This document shows positions 1 through 11,200 of a DNA stretch of 20,214 nucleotides, piece after piece. Within the stretch, counting starts at the first letter, position 1; every line of letters starts with the position of its first letter. The position numbers and the translations under genes were made by a program. Source of the DNA: Hirudo medicinalis (lineage: Eukaryota > Annelida > Clitellata > Hirudinida > Hirudinidae); NCBI GenBank assembly GCA_011800805.1, contig MPNW01000853.1:104306-124519 (forward strand), written 5' to 3'. Under the pieces are notes generated by a model, which was not told the origin of the DNA, ran no database searches, and saw nothing but the letters and a program-made list of their open reading frames with translations.

Positions 1-78
1 CGACAGTAATTTTTGTGAAATGTGTAAGTAATTTAGTAAAGTCTACCTCTATCTAATCACTGAAACGTTTTTTATGCA

Positions 79-824
79 GCCAAAATGATGATCTCTCAAA
101 ACCAAATAAAGCTGACTTTGATCCGACTGATAAGAAGTCGCTTTTAATTAGCCAATCATCTGTAATATGCAATATGTAACTTATAATCTGTAATAGTTAC
201 GAAATTGACGTTAACAAATGCACGCACGCAGGCCCATTGAAAACATTGAAAGCATTGAAAACCGTTGACAACATTATTATTTGTCATTATTAAAACAGAA
301 TTCCGCAAGATTTTTTTTATTTTTAAATGTTTTCAGAGTTTCCATGCAGGTCACGCCGACCTAATATTTGTCTTTCATCGTGGGTGGCTCGTCCAATGCG
401 TTCCTCAAACAAGAGAACACGTGACTTTTCAGGCGGTTCACCCTTTATAAAAATTTAACGGGATCCAGTCGTCGAGACACTTAATAACGATAAAGATGAT
501 GACGATGACTACTCAAAATGGAGTCAACCTCACCCCCCAACAACTTCCGGAATTTCAAAAACAAATTCAGATCCCGATCACCAACCCCTGCGTTCTCAAT
601 CTGATTGCTCGCTAGACACCCCCCCCCCCCCCAAGGTCTGCTGCCGTGTGAGGCGCTGAGCGGGAACCACACAAAGTCGAATAACTACCTTCCACGACCT
701 CCCTCAGAAATTCAGAGACAACAAGACTTTTTATTGTTTTGCTGCAGTGACCAACTCATCTCCAATCAGTGAAGTCACCGTGAACAGCAGCGAAATTTTA
801 ACACCGAATTACCAATTAAATTAA
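79..824 (+). CDS. Probable 3' exons of an unidentified gene entering from the left (tentative)
   Basis: I do not recognise a product. Strong 3' splice sites precede 79 (after gttttttatgcag), 336 (after a T-rich tract ending gttttcag) and 748 (after ttattgttttgctgcag). Between them are short frames with protein-like composition. 79-161 can read QNDDLSKPNKADFDPTDKK and ends at a possible donor, TCT|gtaata. About 469-635 reads an acidic then Ser/Pro-rich stretch (DDDDDYSKWSQPHPP, ending in five Pro from a C14 run) up to AAG|gtctgc. 750-824 reads TNSSPISEVTVNSSEILTP and stops at 822-824. An AATAAA at 989-994 would end the transcript. The frames do not join cleanly: TAA at 457-459 interrupts one frame, and the 635-to-748 junction is out of phase unless another donor or a different C-run length is used. 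Other frames (ATG at 496, 39 codons) are also open. Exon boundaries are therefore unsettled; the coding claim is inference from splice signals and composition. Confidence 0.3.
619..632. repeat. C14 homopolymer
   Basis: Fourteen consecutive C on the plus strand (G14 on the minus). It lies inside a possible coding exon, where its length sets the frame, and it is prone to slippage or sequencing error. Confidence 0.95.
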
Positions 825-988
825 CTCCATGGCCTTACATTTTGAAGATTTTGTGAAGGCAAGTAACACCGTTCTGTGCTAATTTAAACACAAAATTTAA
901 ACCCTCGCATAAAAACTGATGTACAAAATCATTCCCCTAAACTTTCCCAAAGAATGAACATAAAAAAAAAAACTTGAAAAACAAAGAC

Positions 989-994
989 AATAAA
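989..994 (+). terminator. Candidate poly(A) signal AATAAA
   Basis: An exact AATAAA lies about 165 bp after the stop codon at 822-824 of the tentative left-edge gene. It fits a plus-strand transcript ending here, convergent with the minus-strand genes to the right. Such hexamers are common by chance in AT-rich DNA. Confidence 0.35.
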
Positions 995-1849
995 TAATAC
1001 AGTCACTCGGGTCGATACAACCGATAAACAGTTCCTATTTACAAATATCCGGACGTAGGTGAATTTCTCTGAAAAGTGTGAAAACTCAAAGCTCCAATGC
1101 AAAACAAAGATCGTCTATGTACATCGACTTCAAGATTGCAGCAGGTCACACTTTGCAACATTTGACTACGATGCAAAGGTGACGAGAGCTCAGAAAATCA
1201 CCGGTCAATGAGGAAGTAAAGGAATTCCAACGTAATAACTGAGCAACAATTTGGCAATCTTAACACAAACTCAATAGAGAAACAAGTCAAAGAAAAATTT
1301 CGACCAAAATATCACCAGCACGACTTATGAAATTTAAATGCACGGAACCTTAAGGAGACACGACAGAAAACGAGCCAACAACGAAGGATTACGATCGAAG
1401 AGATAAAGCAAGTCATGAGATGATACTTAACGACAGAGAGTTGCATTGAATCCAGCGAATTATCTCTTGAAGGGTTGAATTGAGACATCACAACACATGG
1501 ATTCAAGTGTCCAGTCAGGAATATTTCATAAAAAGAATACAAACAATGTTCGTCAAGTGTTCGATGTAATGATTCCAAAACAAAAGCAGGAGATGGGTTC
1601 TGGTAATTTGTTGAGTTTGAATTTTTTTCTTGCACTTTTTTGGCACTTTTAGAAACAAGATCCTTCATGGGCACTGGGCACGGAGAATGACCAACACAAA
1701 CATGAATTAACCTCTGAAAATAAAAATATACTTCATCCAAGGCCCACAAAGGTCCATAATGTCTAGGTGAGAGTCAAATATTACTGATAATGAAAGTTAT
1801 CAACTATTAAATCAAAATGAATAATCACATTACAACAAAGTAGGTTGAG
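995..1849. other. Region between convergent genes; no secure gene
   Basis: The longest frame is on the minus strand (about 1312-1705). It follows a good acceptor (tatttttattttcag, exon from about 1705) and lacks recognisable domains. A plus-strand acceptor just as good (ggcacttttag before 1657) opens a 34-codon frame on the opposite strand. I could not decide between them, and most of this region may be 3'UTR of the minus-strand gene that stops at 1850. Confidence 0.4.
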
Positions 1850-3107
1850 TTACATGCTCTGAGTGTCAGCCACCGACACTTGAAAGGGAGGAGGCTTACA
1901 GCTGATATTTTCAAGTTCTTTGCACAGGAGTTCTGCCATGCCACAGTGGCTCTCAGAGGAGTAGAACAAGTCTGAAGCAATTTGGATGTAATCATCAAAA
2001 TCAATTCAACTCATTATTACCTCATTAATTTTATAACCTAAAAAAATTCAATGTACAAAAATTGAGCCTGGCAAATTTAAATTTACAAATCACAAATTAC
2101 ACTTTGTAGGCCACATAGCAGCATTCAAACAAGGAAGCCCACAAAACCAAAAAAAGCTTTGAATGTGGGGAATACCCAGCAGGAAGGAAAAGTGGTTTGT
2201 TGTTGTTGTTTGTAAAGTTTCATGAAAGTGACCTAACAATAACCACATAAGTTATTTCAACAAGAAATTCTTTTGCCAGAAGATGATGTTCTGCAGCTCT
2301 GAACCTCAAGGTGGATGTCCGACAGCAATAAATTACTTAAATTTGTTTATTTATAAACTATTATTTTAGCATTTATTGGTTTATTTATTGTTTTTTTTTT
2401 TATAATCTAATTTAGGAATCAAATAGTTTCAAAAAGTGCAGAATTTCCTCAGACTCTCAAATAAATAGCTCGATACATCAAGCCATTTTTTGGTAGCTAT
2501 TAAATGGATATTGAATGGAAGTAAATATAAGCAAATTAGATGAAGAAATAATGTTCTACAGCATAAAAGTATTATCTTTCATTGCACCAATAAGTTGTTT
2601 TGAATGCCACAAGACAAGGTGATGAGGATAAGGAAAGTGGAAGTTTTCCCGCTGATAAAAACCTGGAAGTGGATAGAATGTTGCTAATTAGAGCCAAATC
2701 ATGAACCACCCTTTCTAACTATTTCATTTCATTTCATTTCTCTAGAAAACAGGTTTATAGCAATGCATTTACCTTGTATAACATTAGGTTCACTATTTAG
2801 CACCAAACTTAAAAATAGCTCAGTTAGTACTAAAATTCTCACAATAAAACTTTTGGGATTATTCTTCATTATTTCATGTAATAATGAATTATACAATTGA
2901 CTTAATACATTTCTTTACCTACAAAACCCTATGGTCAATTTGTATAACTCAGAGGTATTATTTTACAAATATTGGATTTAGTCCTAGCGCCTGCAAAATT
3001 AATTGAAATATTAACATAAAGTTAAAAAAGCTGATATTTAAATAACATTTTCATTAGAAATTATCAATGTCCAAATTGAGAGGTTCAAACTTAATAGAAA
3101 AATCCAT
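1850..3107 (-). CDS. Probable small three-exon gene, about 92 aa, function unknown
   Basis: Not recognised. Proposed coding exons on the minus strand are 3107-3091, 2912-2773 and 1971-1850. The middle exon ends at a strong donor (ATACAAG|gtaaatg) and the last begins after ttgcttcag; their phases match (G + AC gives Asp). The joined text is helix-like: SQLYNSLLHEIMKNN, then a hydrophobic segment FIVRILVLTELFLSLVL, then DLFYSSESHCGMAELLCKEL and a stop after PPPFQVSVADTQSM. The proposed start ATG at 3107-3105 has a good context (A at -3, G at +4) and lies just after a strong acceptor (cttttgttgcag, 3158), so a noncoding exon may precede it. The first junction (ATTAA|gtttga to gtaaag|A) is weak, so the N-terminus is uncertain; the last two exons are more reliable. 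The hydrophobic segment could be a membrane helix or a buried helix. It could also be the tail of a longer gene. Confidence 0.45.
2721..2740. repeat. (ATTTC)4 microsatellite
   Basis: Four perfect ATTTC units lie in the large intron (1972-2772) of the small minus-strand gene. Confidence 0.9.
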
Positions 3108-3316
3108 GATTCTTGAAATGGAGATTAAAGTGAAGTTGAAAGACTGCAACAAAAGAAAAATCATCTCAGCAAAGGATTACTGAAGAAAAGTGATGACTTA
3201 TACATATAAAGTCAGAAAAGAGTAAAAAAAAAAACCAGTTATGAACAATAATACAAACAGTTCTTCATTGAAATCCACCCATTTAATTCAGATTCAATAT
3301 TTAATCCATCCAATAT

Positions 3317-5299
3317 TCAAAAACAAATAAAAATATCTGCAAGCGTACGTAAAAAAACTGTTGAGGGCAGTGACACAAATAACCAATCACAAGAATGCAA
3401 CACGTTCAATAAAGGACGTAGACACACAACATTGCCGTGCGGCAGCAATTCAGCAACCAACCCACTTTCCACGAGGATGCTATCCACCCCAAAAAGGGTG
3501 TAAATTGTCAACAGCAGCTTTGAATATCTGAGCCTGTCAGAGGGAAATTTGTGAATGGAGAGAGACTGCAAATCCTGTTGAGCTTCATTGTGTTGCTTAG
3601 CAACCAACTTGCTCTCATTTAAAGGCTCTGAACCTTGAATTAGAAAAACAATCTCTCAATTCATATCCACAAATAACCCTAATGAGTTGTTACAAATTAC
3701 TAGTGACTTATACTACTAATTATAGATGACATCTTAGTGCAGAATCTTCTAAGATACTAGAGTAACATATTTTCATCGCTAAAGTCGTAATTGTCGATGA
3801 GTTGATAATTTTGAATTCAACGAACCAATGTGGAAGAGGACAATGAGCCTCATATAGAAATATTCATCAGTGGTGATAGACTGTGACTGGCATTTTCCAA
3901 TGAAGTTTTGAATGGTTTCTATGAACCTCTGAGTTGGAGCTGTGTCCTTGCTGGGGGTTGGTGATTTCTCCTCTGGACTCAGCTTCTCCAAAGAATCTGA
4001 ATTCCTTTCCATGGGCTCCCACAGTAAAGTGACAGCAAATTTGAAATTGAGCTCGGCCATGTAAAGGAGCAAGAGCCTTGGGCCGGCTTGCACGAGCAGC
4101 GCTTTTTTATCTTCCATCGGCAACTGAATGAAATCGGGCTGTCTGTAGGCAAACTTTACAATCTCCTTCAACTGATCAATGACAAATCTCTGCACGGGTG
4201 CCAAGTTCTTTTTGGCCAGAGTGACCCTCCTCGAATCAGAAAAAGTGTGAGCGCTGCTCGCCCCCGAACGTCTGAGACCCTGGAGACTGCACACCGAGAG
4301 CGTGTGGGACCTCAGCCTGCCTCCCACCTCAATCGAGGGAGAGGAAGAAGTGAGGACAGACTTTAAAATGGAATGCTGATCTCTGGTGGCTGCTCTAAGA
4401 CTTAAAGGAGAATGATCATCATCCAAACCCATCTTACTGTCCAAAGATCTCTTTCTTTTGCAGGTTAAATCAATGGCTTTTGGAGTGCTCGAAGGAGCAG
4501 AAAAAGAGCCACCATTTTCAGATCTGTAATGGCGCTTCAAGTTTTCTGGCGAAGGCTTGAGATGACTGGAGTGAGCATCAGAGTCGATGTTTCCAACATG
4601 TTTATGATTTGCCAAGAGGTTCTCCCTTCTCTTGAAAACATCAGAAGGCCTTTTGTGCAAATTACTGAGGCCACTGGAGCCAACAGAGTAACATCGAGGT
4701 AGATAGGAAGTGGTTTTTGTTTCAAAATCATCTGAGTTCACTCCATTGATATGGTTAGCTGCAACATGACCATCATGATATTCAGTCAAATTTTCTCTAT
4801 TTTCAATAAGGGGCATCAGATAACGAGCCTGAAACATACCGCCATCCACATCAGAGTCATTCATCTCCTCAAGGTTGTTGGTGTGTTTTGAATTCAACTG
4901 AATGTCATCAACTTCCATGTGCTTGTGTTGTTGCAACAGTTTCTGGGTCTGTTGCAATTGAAGCTGATGTTGGTGAAGTTTTTGTTGCAACTGTTGTATC
5001 TGAAGCTTCTGAAATTCCTGCTGCACTTCCAACTGCGAATGGGTGAGGTGAATCTGACGATCATAAAACCCATCATGCCATTTCACTCTACTTTTTACGT
5101 CCTCTGCTAAGCCATTTTGGCTTGTAGTTTCACCATTCATTGGATCTTCTCTGGAAGCTATTGGAACACCACCACTTACACTCCCAGATCTGCTGATGCA
5201 AAAATCATCGCTAGACGAAGTATTTCTAGAAAAGTTTGACACTGGTGATGAGGGATATAACACTGGAGGAGAAGGACTACCATCCACCCTTGTTTCCAT
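3317..5299 (-). CDS. Nuclear-receptor-like protein: LBD present, zinc-finger DNA-binding domain not found
   Basis: Two coding exons, 5299-3826 and 3633-3317, total 596 codons. The junction ATTG|gttcgt to attcaag|GT is in phase and restores a continuous ligand-binding domain. Order: Ser-rich N-terminus; Gln-rich coiled coil (residues ~88-126); disordered middle with a basic KRKR patch (~281-284); LBD from ~368. The receptor signature is visible as FAYRQPDFIQLPMEDKKALL (helices 3-5). EYFYMRLIVLF (helix 8), EAQQDLQ (helix 9) and FPSDRLRYSKLLL (helix 10) follow. The end (HGNVVCLRPLLNVL) aligns with the GNVxIExLLxxML helix-12 region of NR2-type receptors, but the activating Glu is absent. No C4 zinc finger is visible in the long exon. 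The frame is open from the ATG back to the acceptor at 5324, so an unseen upstream coding exon is possible, but none was found. Nuclear localisation and a repressor or cofactor role, as in other DBD-less receptors, are inference. Extra residues after helix 12 or an alternative last exon are possible. Confidence 0.75.
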
Positions 5300-5322
5300 T
5301 TTTAAGAAAGTCCGCTCCGTAA

Positions 5323-5555
5323 CCTATATAAGTTGTTTTTATTTTAACAAACCGAAACCAAAAGATGTAATGCTTAAAAAATGAAAGCTTTTTAGTTACG
5401 AGCCATCGAGCTTAGAGCAAAACTTCTAAAAGATCCAATGACTTGATTTCTCGATCAGAAGCATTGTGCTACAAATTATTCTTGAAATCTTTGAAAAATT
5501 AAGGAATCTCAGCTCGACTCACCTAATTAAAGCTTTCAACCATCGCTCGGGGAAA
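5323..5555 (-). other. Proposed noncoding first exon and 5'UTR intron of the receptor-like gene
   Basis: On the minus strand a good donor (AATTAG|gtgagtc) ends an exon at 5523. An acceptor (acttatatag) at 5324 begins the exon holding the start ATG at 5299, giving a 199-bp intron (5522-5324). The upstream exon would start near 5555, below the TATA box. It carries a 6-codon upstream ORF (ATG at 5541, MVESFN then TAG at the splice site). Confidence 0.5.
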
Positions 5556-5577
5556 ACAGCACAGTAATTTCCAAATA

Positions 5578-5586
5578 TTTTATATA
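5578..5586 (-). promoter_or_regulatory. TATA box of the receptor-like gene
   Basis: TATATAAAA on the minus strand lies about 30 bp upstream of the proposed transcription start near 5555 and 63 bp before the donor at 5523. Position and sequence fit a TATA-type core promoter; the start site itself is inferred. Confidence 0.45.
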
Positions 5587-8240
5587 CTTTGCGTCGGTTG
5601 AGACTGTAAAATACGATCGTATTTCGCGAATACAATGCAGGCCTCTCCAGGCAATTATAAGTGAACAATCTCGCCCACGGTACAATTTATCCGTCTGCTA
5701 GCAGGACGTCAATAACCTAGACGATTGTAGATGAAAACAGAATCGAACTTCTGGCATGAGACTTTAAAACAACTCAGTAGCTAACCATACGATGTCTTAG
5801 TTGTCCGAAGTGATTTGAAAAACAAACCGATGATGCTCGAACATTTAAGCCTCCTACAGAACCCAAGGCCCACTTCTATCTACAAGGTCGCGATGAAACT
5901 GAGACAATTGTGTCATCGACTGCGAACTGCTGAGGCTATAAATAACTCGAGTGTTATTTTCGGTTAGTTGTTATTTGATGTTATGAAGAGTTATAAGTTT
6001 TAGGCATGGAAGAATAACAACTGGAGACAGTCCTCAAAACAGGGTCCGTCACTCTTTTAAAACCTGTCGCGATTCCTAAGCCGATCAACCACTCGTGCAC
6101 CCACATACAATGTTTAAGTGCCCCCCATGCGAGCGTATACAACCAGAGTCAGTTGATTAATTAGCGTGCTTTCACTCTGATTAGATTTTAGATAAGCTAC
6201 ATCTCTCGGGACATATTAAGCTGGTCTCAAACCACGGTAAATACATCAAGCAGTCACCGATTCTAAGAATAATTTCAGGTCTTTGGTTGCTGAATATTCG
6301 GAGAAGAGCAAATTGAAAAGTGCTTACATCACTATTGAGTACAAATCATCGTAGTTAATGCAAGGGACTTCAATCAAATAACTAAAATCGATGTGTAGGC
6401 ACCTTAAACGACCTTACTTATTCCCTCATTAAACATTCAATTAATCGGGACAGCATTAGTGAAGGTCCACATACAGAATCAGGTCTTAAAAACTTCAGCC
6501 TACCATTCATCTGCGTATTTAGTCGATCGTCAACAAGACATCAATCACAATTTTCTTGAAGGTCGAATCGTTCCGAAGCAGAAAATCCGCAGCTGAAGAG
6601 TAGGAGATGGATGATGAAAACAAGTTATACTTAAAAACAGGAGTGAGCTAAAATTAGATTATTTTCGGTTCGGTGCGCGTGTGTATGATCATGTTTACAA
6701 GAATTTACGGGTAGATGTCAATTTGAATATTGAACACAGGAACATCAAAATAAATTGAAACTCTTTAATCTTTTTTCGAGTTAATCAGCCCAACGAGTTT
6801 TCGCTTTTGACATCTCATTGGAATTACGACTTCACGCGTTTTAAGACTACATCCATCTAATTTAAGAGTTTGTCCAACCTATTAAAGCAAGAGGCATTTT
6901 GTTGCCACATTAACTATATTTTATTCCATCCTCATATTTATTTTAGTCTTCCTATATCTCAGCCAACTGCACAAAGCCGAAGAAACACATTCACATCAGC
7001 CTCGAAGCCGAGCAGGACCCGCCTCTCCCATCTCAAAGTGCACTTGAACATTGGGTCATGACATTTAAAGGTGAATAGCTGGCGATGACTTTAAAAGATC
7101 GTCTCTAATTCGTGCGTCGACATGAATACTTTAACGATAATAACCCGTTTCAAGGATAATTAATTTTCCCCAGTTTGGTAGCCTCGATGCTTATCAGCAG
7201 ATCATAAAGAGTCCAATTTTAAACAATGTCATTGCAAGTTCTAGAACCCTATCCATGTGGCTGATAGCATCTTGTGAATTATTCAGTGGCGTACAATGTG
7301 AGAACCTTGAAACTTTGGAATTTTTACGCTTAGACAGGTGAAGGTTGTCACCAGGAAATTTTAAAGCAACAGAAATTTCTTTACAAAAAATCCTCGCGTC
7401 GACCTGGAAACCACTGCGTGGCTGCGCTCCATTTTTCAACGCGGACGTCCACTCACCCAAAAAGACCCGAAAGAAAAAATGACCTTCTGCCTGAAAATGG
7501 GTCAAGCAGAATTCTGTAAGGCATAATTCAACTGGCATAGGAAATCCCGATTTCACCAACTAATATCTCCCCATTAACATATTATAATTAGTTATCACCG
7601 TTGTTGTTGTTATTGCTTGAACAACATCGGAGATGAAGTTTTGCGCGCGTAGTCAGACGACCTTGTCTTCGATATTGGCCTAAAATTTCTATGTAAACAG
7701 CGCTGCCATGTCATTGGACCGAACCTCGACCAATAAGAATTAAGTAAACAACGTCGCTGCGAATTCGGATTAAATTAACAATTACATTGTGCAAATTTCA
7801 ATGCATATTTTCAAAAATAATATGCAGAGATTAATTACTAGTCTTCACTTGGCGACAATATAAACTCTAATTGGACATTTGAAAGAGTCATTTCAATCAC
7901 GTGGTCCAAGAATTGGGTTAATAGGAATTAGTTCATTCATTCGTGGCGTCCTGGAGGCTTTTCGGTCGTGGTTCCCGCGGGCGCGTCGCGTACAAGATAA
8001 GCATGAGGTATGTGACCCTCAAAATTCCCATTTGTTTTAGCTCCCTATCTTAATAACGATTGCATTAATTCATACGCACAAGAAAAATAGTCTCTACTCT
8101 TAAAAAAAAGTGTCGAACACCCCTTGACATTAGCAGCTTCCTCTCATCAACCGAGGTCATCGAATAACAGTAACGCTTACATATATTAAAAGTGTTTTTT
8201 TGCTAACAAGTGATGGACATTAGAGAGCAGTAATCTGGAA
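5587..8240. other. 2.65-kb region without a supported gene
   Basis: This lies upstream of the receptor-like gene and downstream of RPC3, both on the minus strand. Base composition is more balanced than in the neighbouring introns. No zinc-finger DBD exon for the receptor was found on reading the minus strand. A TATAAATA lies at 5937-5944 (plus) without a following gene. The longest frame (minus, 7559-7194) has no recognisable domain and its first codon is not ATG. The region may hold regulatory DNA or distant 5' exons. Confidence 0.5.
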
Positions 8241-11200
8241 TTATTGAAGTGATAGAAATGTTTCGAGAACGAACGTAGTTTCGTCCAGCTGGAGCTCAGC
8301 CTTTTCAATTCTGAAAAAAATAAAATAAAAAATAAGATAACTTGAAAGCGCAAGTGAATTTTAGGATTGTTGTTGAGTACTTGTCTGAGGCCTTTATGTA
8401 GGTGGCCACTTGAGCCTTTTCTGCAGGAGTCATTTGGTCTTCTAGCTCTCTCTTTTGCTCGTCGTCGTCTTCTATCTGTTCCAAGATGGCTTCCAACCTC
8501 CGTTGTTTATCAACAACACGTCTGGGAATTAACAAAGCTAGCTATATTACTTGAAAAACAGCTGTTATTAACCTGGCTTAAATAAATCCCATCTAGCAAA
8601 TAGAATTGTATTGCTTTCACATAAAACTTCAAAATAGTTCAATGATCTCAACAATTTCCAACAAAACAATGAATGATTAATACTTTGGCAAATGCAAAGG
8701 AAACTCACTTGTTCACTTTGGCCTCATATTCACGTCTTCTGATCAAATTTGAAGCTGCCTATTGTTAAGAGTCAAGTCATCACCTGCTTATCAATAACGT
8801 GGAGCACAATGACTTACTTGATAACATTGATCCAGCAACATTTTTGCAACATGGACAAGGTCAACAGAGAAGAAATATAAAGTCTTCATTGGCATGTAGT
8901 CAGTACCCCTTGAAACCTCCTGCAAAGCCAAAGCATTTTTTAAATTAAGACTGACTCTGACATGTAAATTGATTGAAATGTAAATATAAAACGTGATTCT
9001 AAATTGTTAGATCTAATGTTTAGAAGGGTTTTTAGCTCTAAATCTTAACTCACGGGCTGGCACAGAAAGCCGTCCTTCAACAAGCGAAACAACAAATCTC
9101 TGGTGTCTTTGGCATCCATCATAACCATGTCTTCAATCTATAACAAGTGATGAAAATATAACCTGAAAATATTCACATGATTTAACCAATGCAAACCTGC
9201 TTTTGATCAAGAACTTTTTTCATCTGAATGAGTTTGAATATTCTCAGTGATGATGATCCATACCTGGTGGTAAGATGTCTTATTGCCATCAAATGACTCA
9301 CTTTAGGTAAAATAATCAGACACCAACCTTTCTTGGACTATGGAACTGACATGAGCCTTGCATAATTCTGTGAAGGCTTTCTTGAAATCTTAAATATCAA
9401 GTGGTTATTATTGAGGTTAGAGTTATCAACCATTTAGGAGCCATAACACTAACCAATTTTGTATATTCCACCATCACTGTCACCATCTTTAATAACAAGA
9501 GGAGCCTGATGGAAGTAATTACAAGTAAAATTTATTTATTCTCTGTAACACTATGCCAAACACAAACATTAACTCACAGAATCTTGGGTGAGGACTCCAA
9601 GTATCTGAATGATATTTCCAGGGGATGTTTGCTTCTTGAAATAGTTCAAAATCTGAAACAACATAGAGGTTAACATGGACAACTCGACTTTTAATTCTAA
9701 AATGAATCCAAATCAAAAGAATGGCATAAATACTGTGTTAAAGTATTAATTCAACCTCATTGTAAGTGATACCACCAGTGCGAGTGCTCGATGCATTGGA
9801 TTTGTGCTGTGGAAGGTCTGAAAGTTTCAGTATTGCTTTGACAACTTCTTCAGCCCTCTACAAGAATATTTTAAAATAATGCAGTTATGACTTTTAAATT
9901 TAGTTACAATTATTTCATAATATCTCCTCATTCAGTTTAATTACTCTACATTACTCAATATTGATACCTTGTCGATCCTCAGACCCACAGCTTCAACTAC
10001 AATTTGATGCTTCCAGTAATCATTGAATTTGTCAATATTCAACTTCCACAGACCAAGTATGGGTGCCAGAACTGTCTAAAATTTTAATTACAAGATTATT
10101 ATTGAAACATAAAAAGATCAAGAGACTTAATAAGCATATCACATTGAATAAATAAATGTCTGTATTTTGGACTTACCAACATCATCAACCAACCAAGTAA
10201 TATGCAAAACATACTTGATATTAATAATTCATTTATAACATAGGTAGACAAACTTATTATATGTGAATATATTATCATTAAAATTGTGAAAGATCTTTAC
10301 ATTGAATGCTTCTTTGAGGAAAGCATTTTTGGACATGAATCCAACAAAATCAATGCACATAAATACCTCACCTGTTGCTCTAATTTTGGTCTTTTGTTGG
10401 ATGAACCCCCTTCGTCATCATTATCGTCATCACTTTCTATAATTTTTCTTTTTCCAGTTATTTTGTGCCCCATGCCTGAAACATCCAGCAACTTTATTTA
10501 CATCGGATATTCTATACAAATGTTTAGGAGATGATTCAATTGAACCAAACCAACAACAAGAAATTACATTAGACACCACATTATATTAGAAATTACACAT
10601 ATATTGGAAATTACATTGGACATATTGCTGAGCGTGACGTCACAGTTGTTACAAATAATTTAATATAAAAAATAAACTTCCACTAAGTTCTCAAACACTC
10701 ACCCATATGGGTTTCATTTTTAGTTTCAACCAACGAATTATTTCCTTGAACATTGATGGGTAGGAACTGAATGATGAAGTCTGATTGACTCAACTGACAG
10801 AACTTGTCATAAAGGTTTTTTGTACCTGAAATATTTTGGACATTGCATAATAATTCAACTTTAATTCATGTTCAGACCTCACCTGATGCTGGATCTACAA
10901 GTTGTTGTGATAAGTGCATGATGACTTTGTTCATGTCTGCCTAATAGATTGAAACAATTTGCTATAAATCACATAATAAACATTTAGATATATTAAACAC
11001 ATAGATGGCTGAAATTTCCAAAACTGATCAGTCAGCCTCAATTTCTAATGACTTTCACATGTTTGAAAAGTTAATAAAAAATCCTACAGGATATGTTTCA
11101 TAAAATTTATTTGAGCATGATCGTTTGGTAAAAAATGTTATTTCAAATTGTTTGAAAAACAAATAAACCTTTCCGTGTTTTGAAACCTGCTCCACGATGG

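Noticed and set aside
446..453. TATAAAAA with a CACGTG E-box at 418-423 as a plus-strand promoter
   Set aside because: Lies within a stretch that also reads as a coding exon; no convincing start codon and gene body downstream, so not listed as a promoter.
4088..4366. 92-codon plus-strand frame
   Set aside because: Antisense shadow of the receptor-like coding exon.
5937..5944. TATAAATA as a plus-strand promoter
   Set aside because: No coding sequence or spliced frame found downstream on the plus strand.
7194..7559. 121-codon minus-strand open frame
   Set aside because: No ATG at its start, no recognisable domain, no supporting splice sites; random-looking composition in a balanced-GC region.
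7980..8025. Plus-strand first exon ending ATGAG|gtatgt in a GC-rich patch
   Set aside because: The only near acceptor would leave a 33-bp intron and a quick stop; no continuing exon found.
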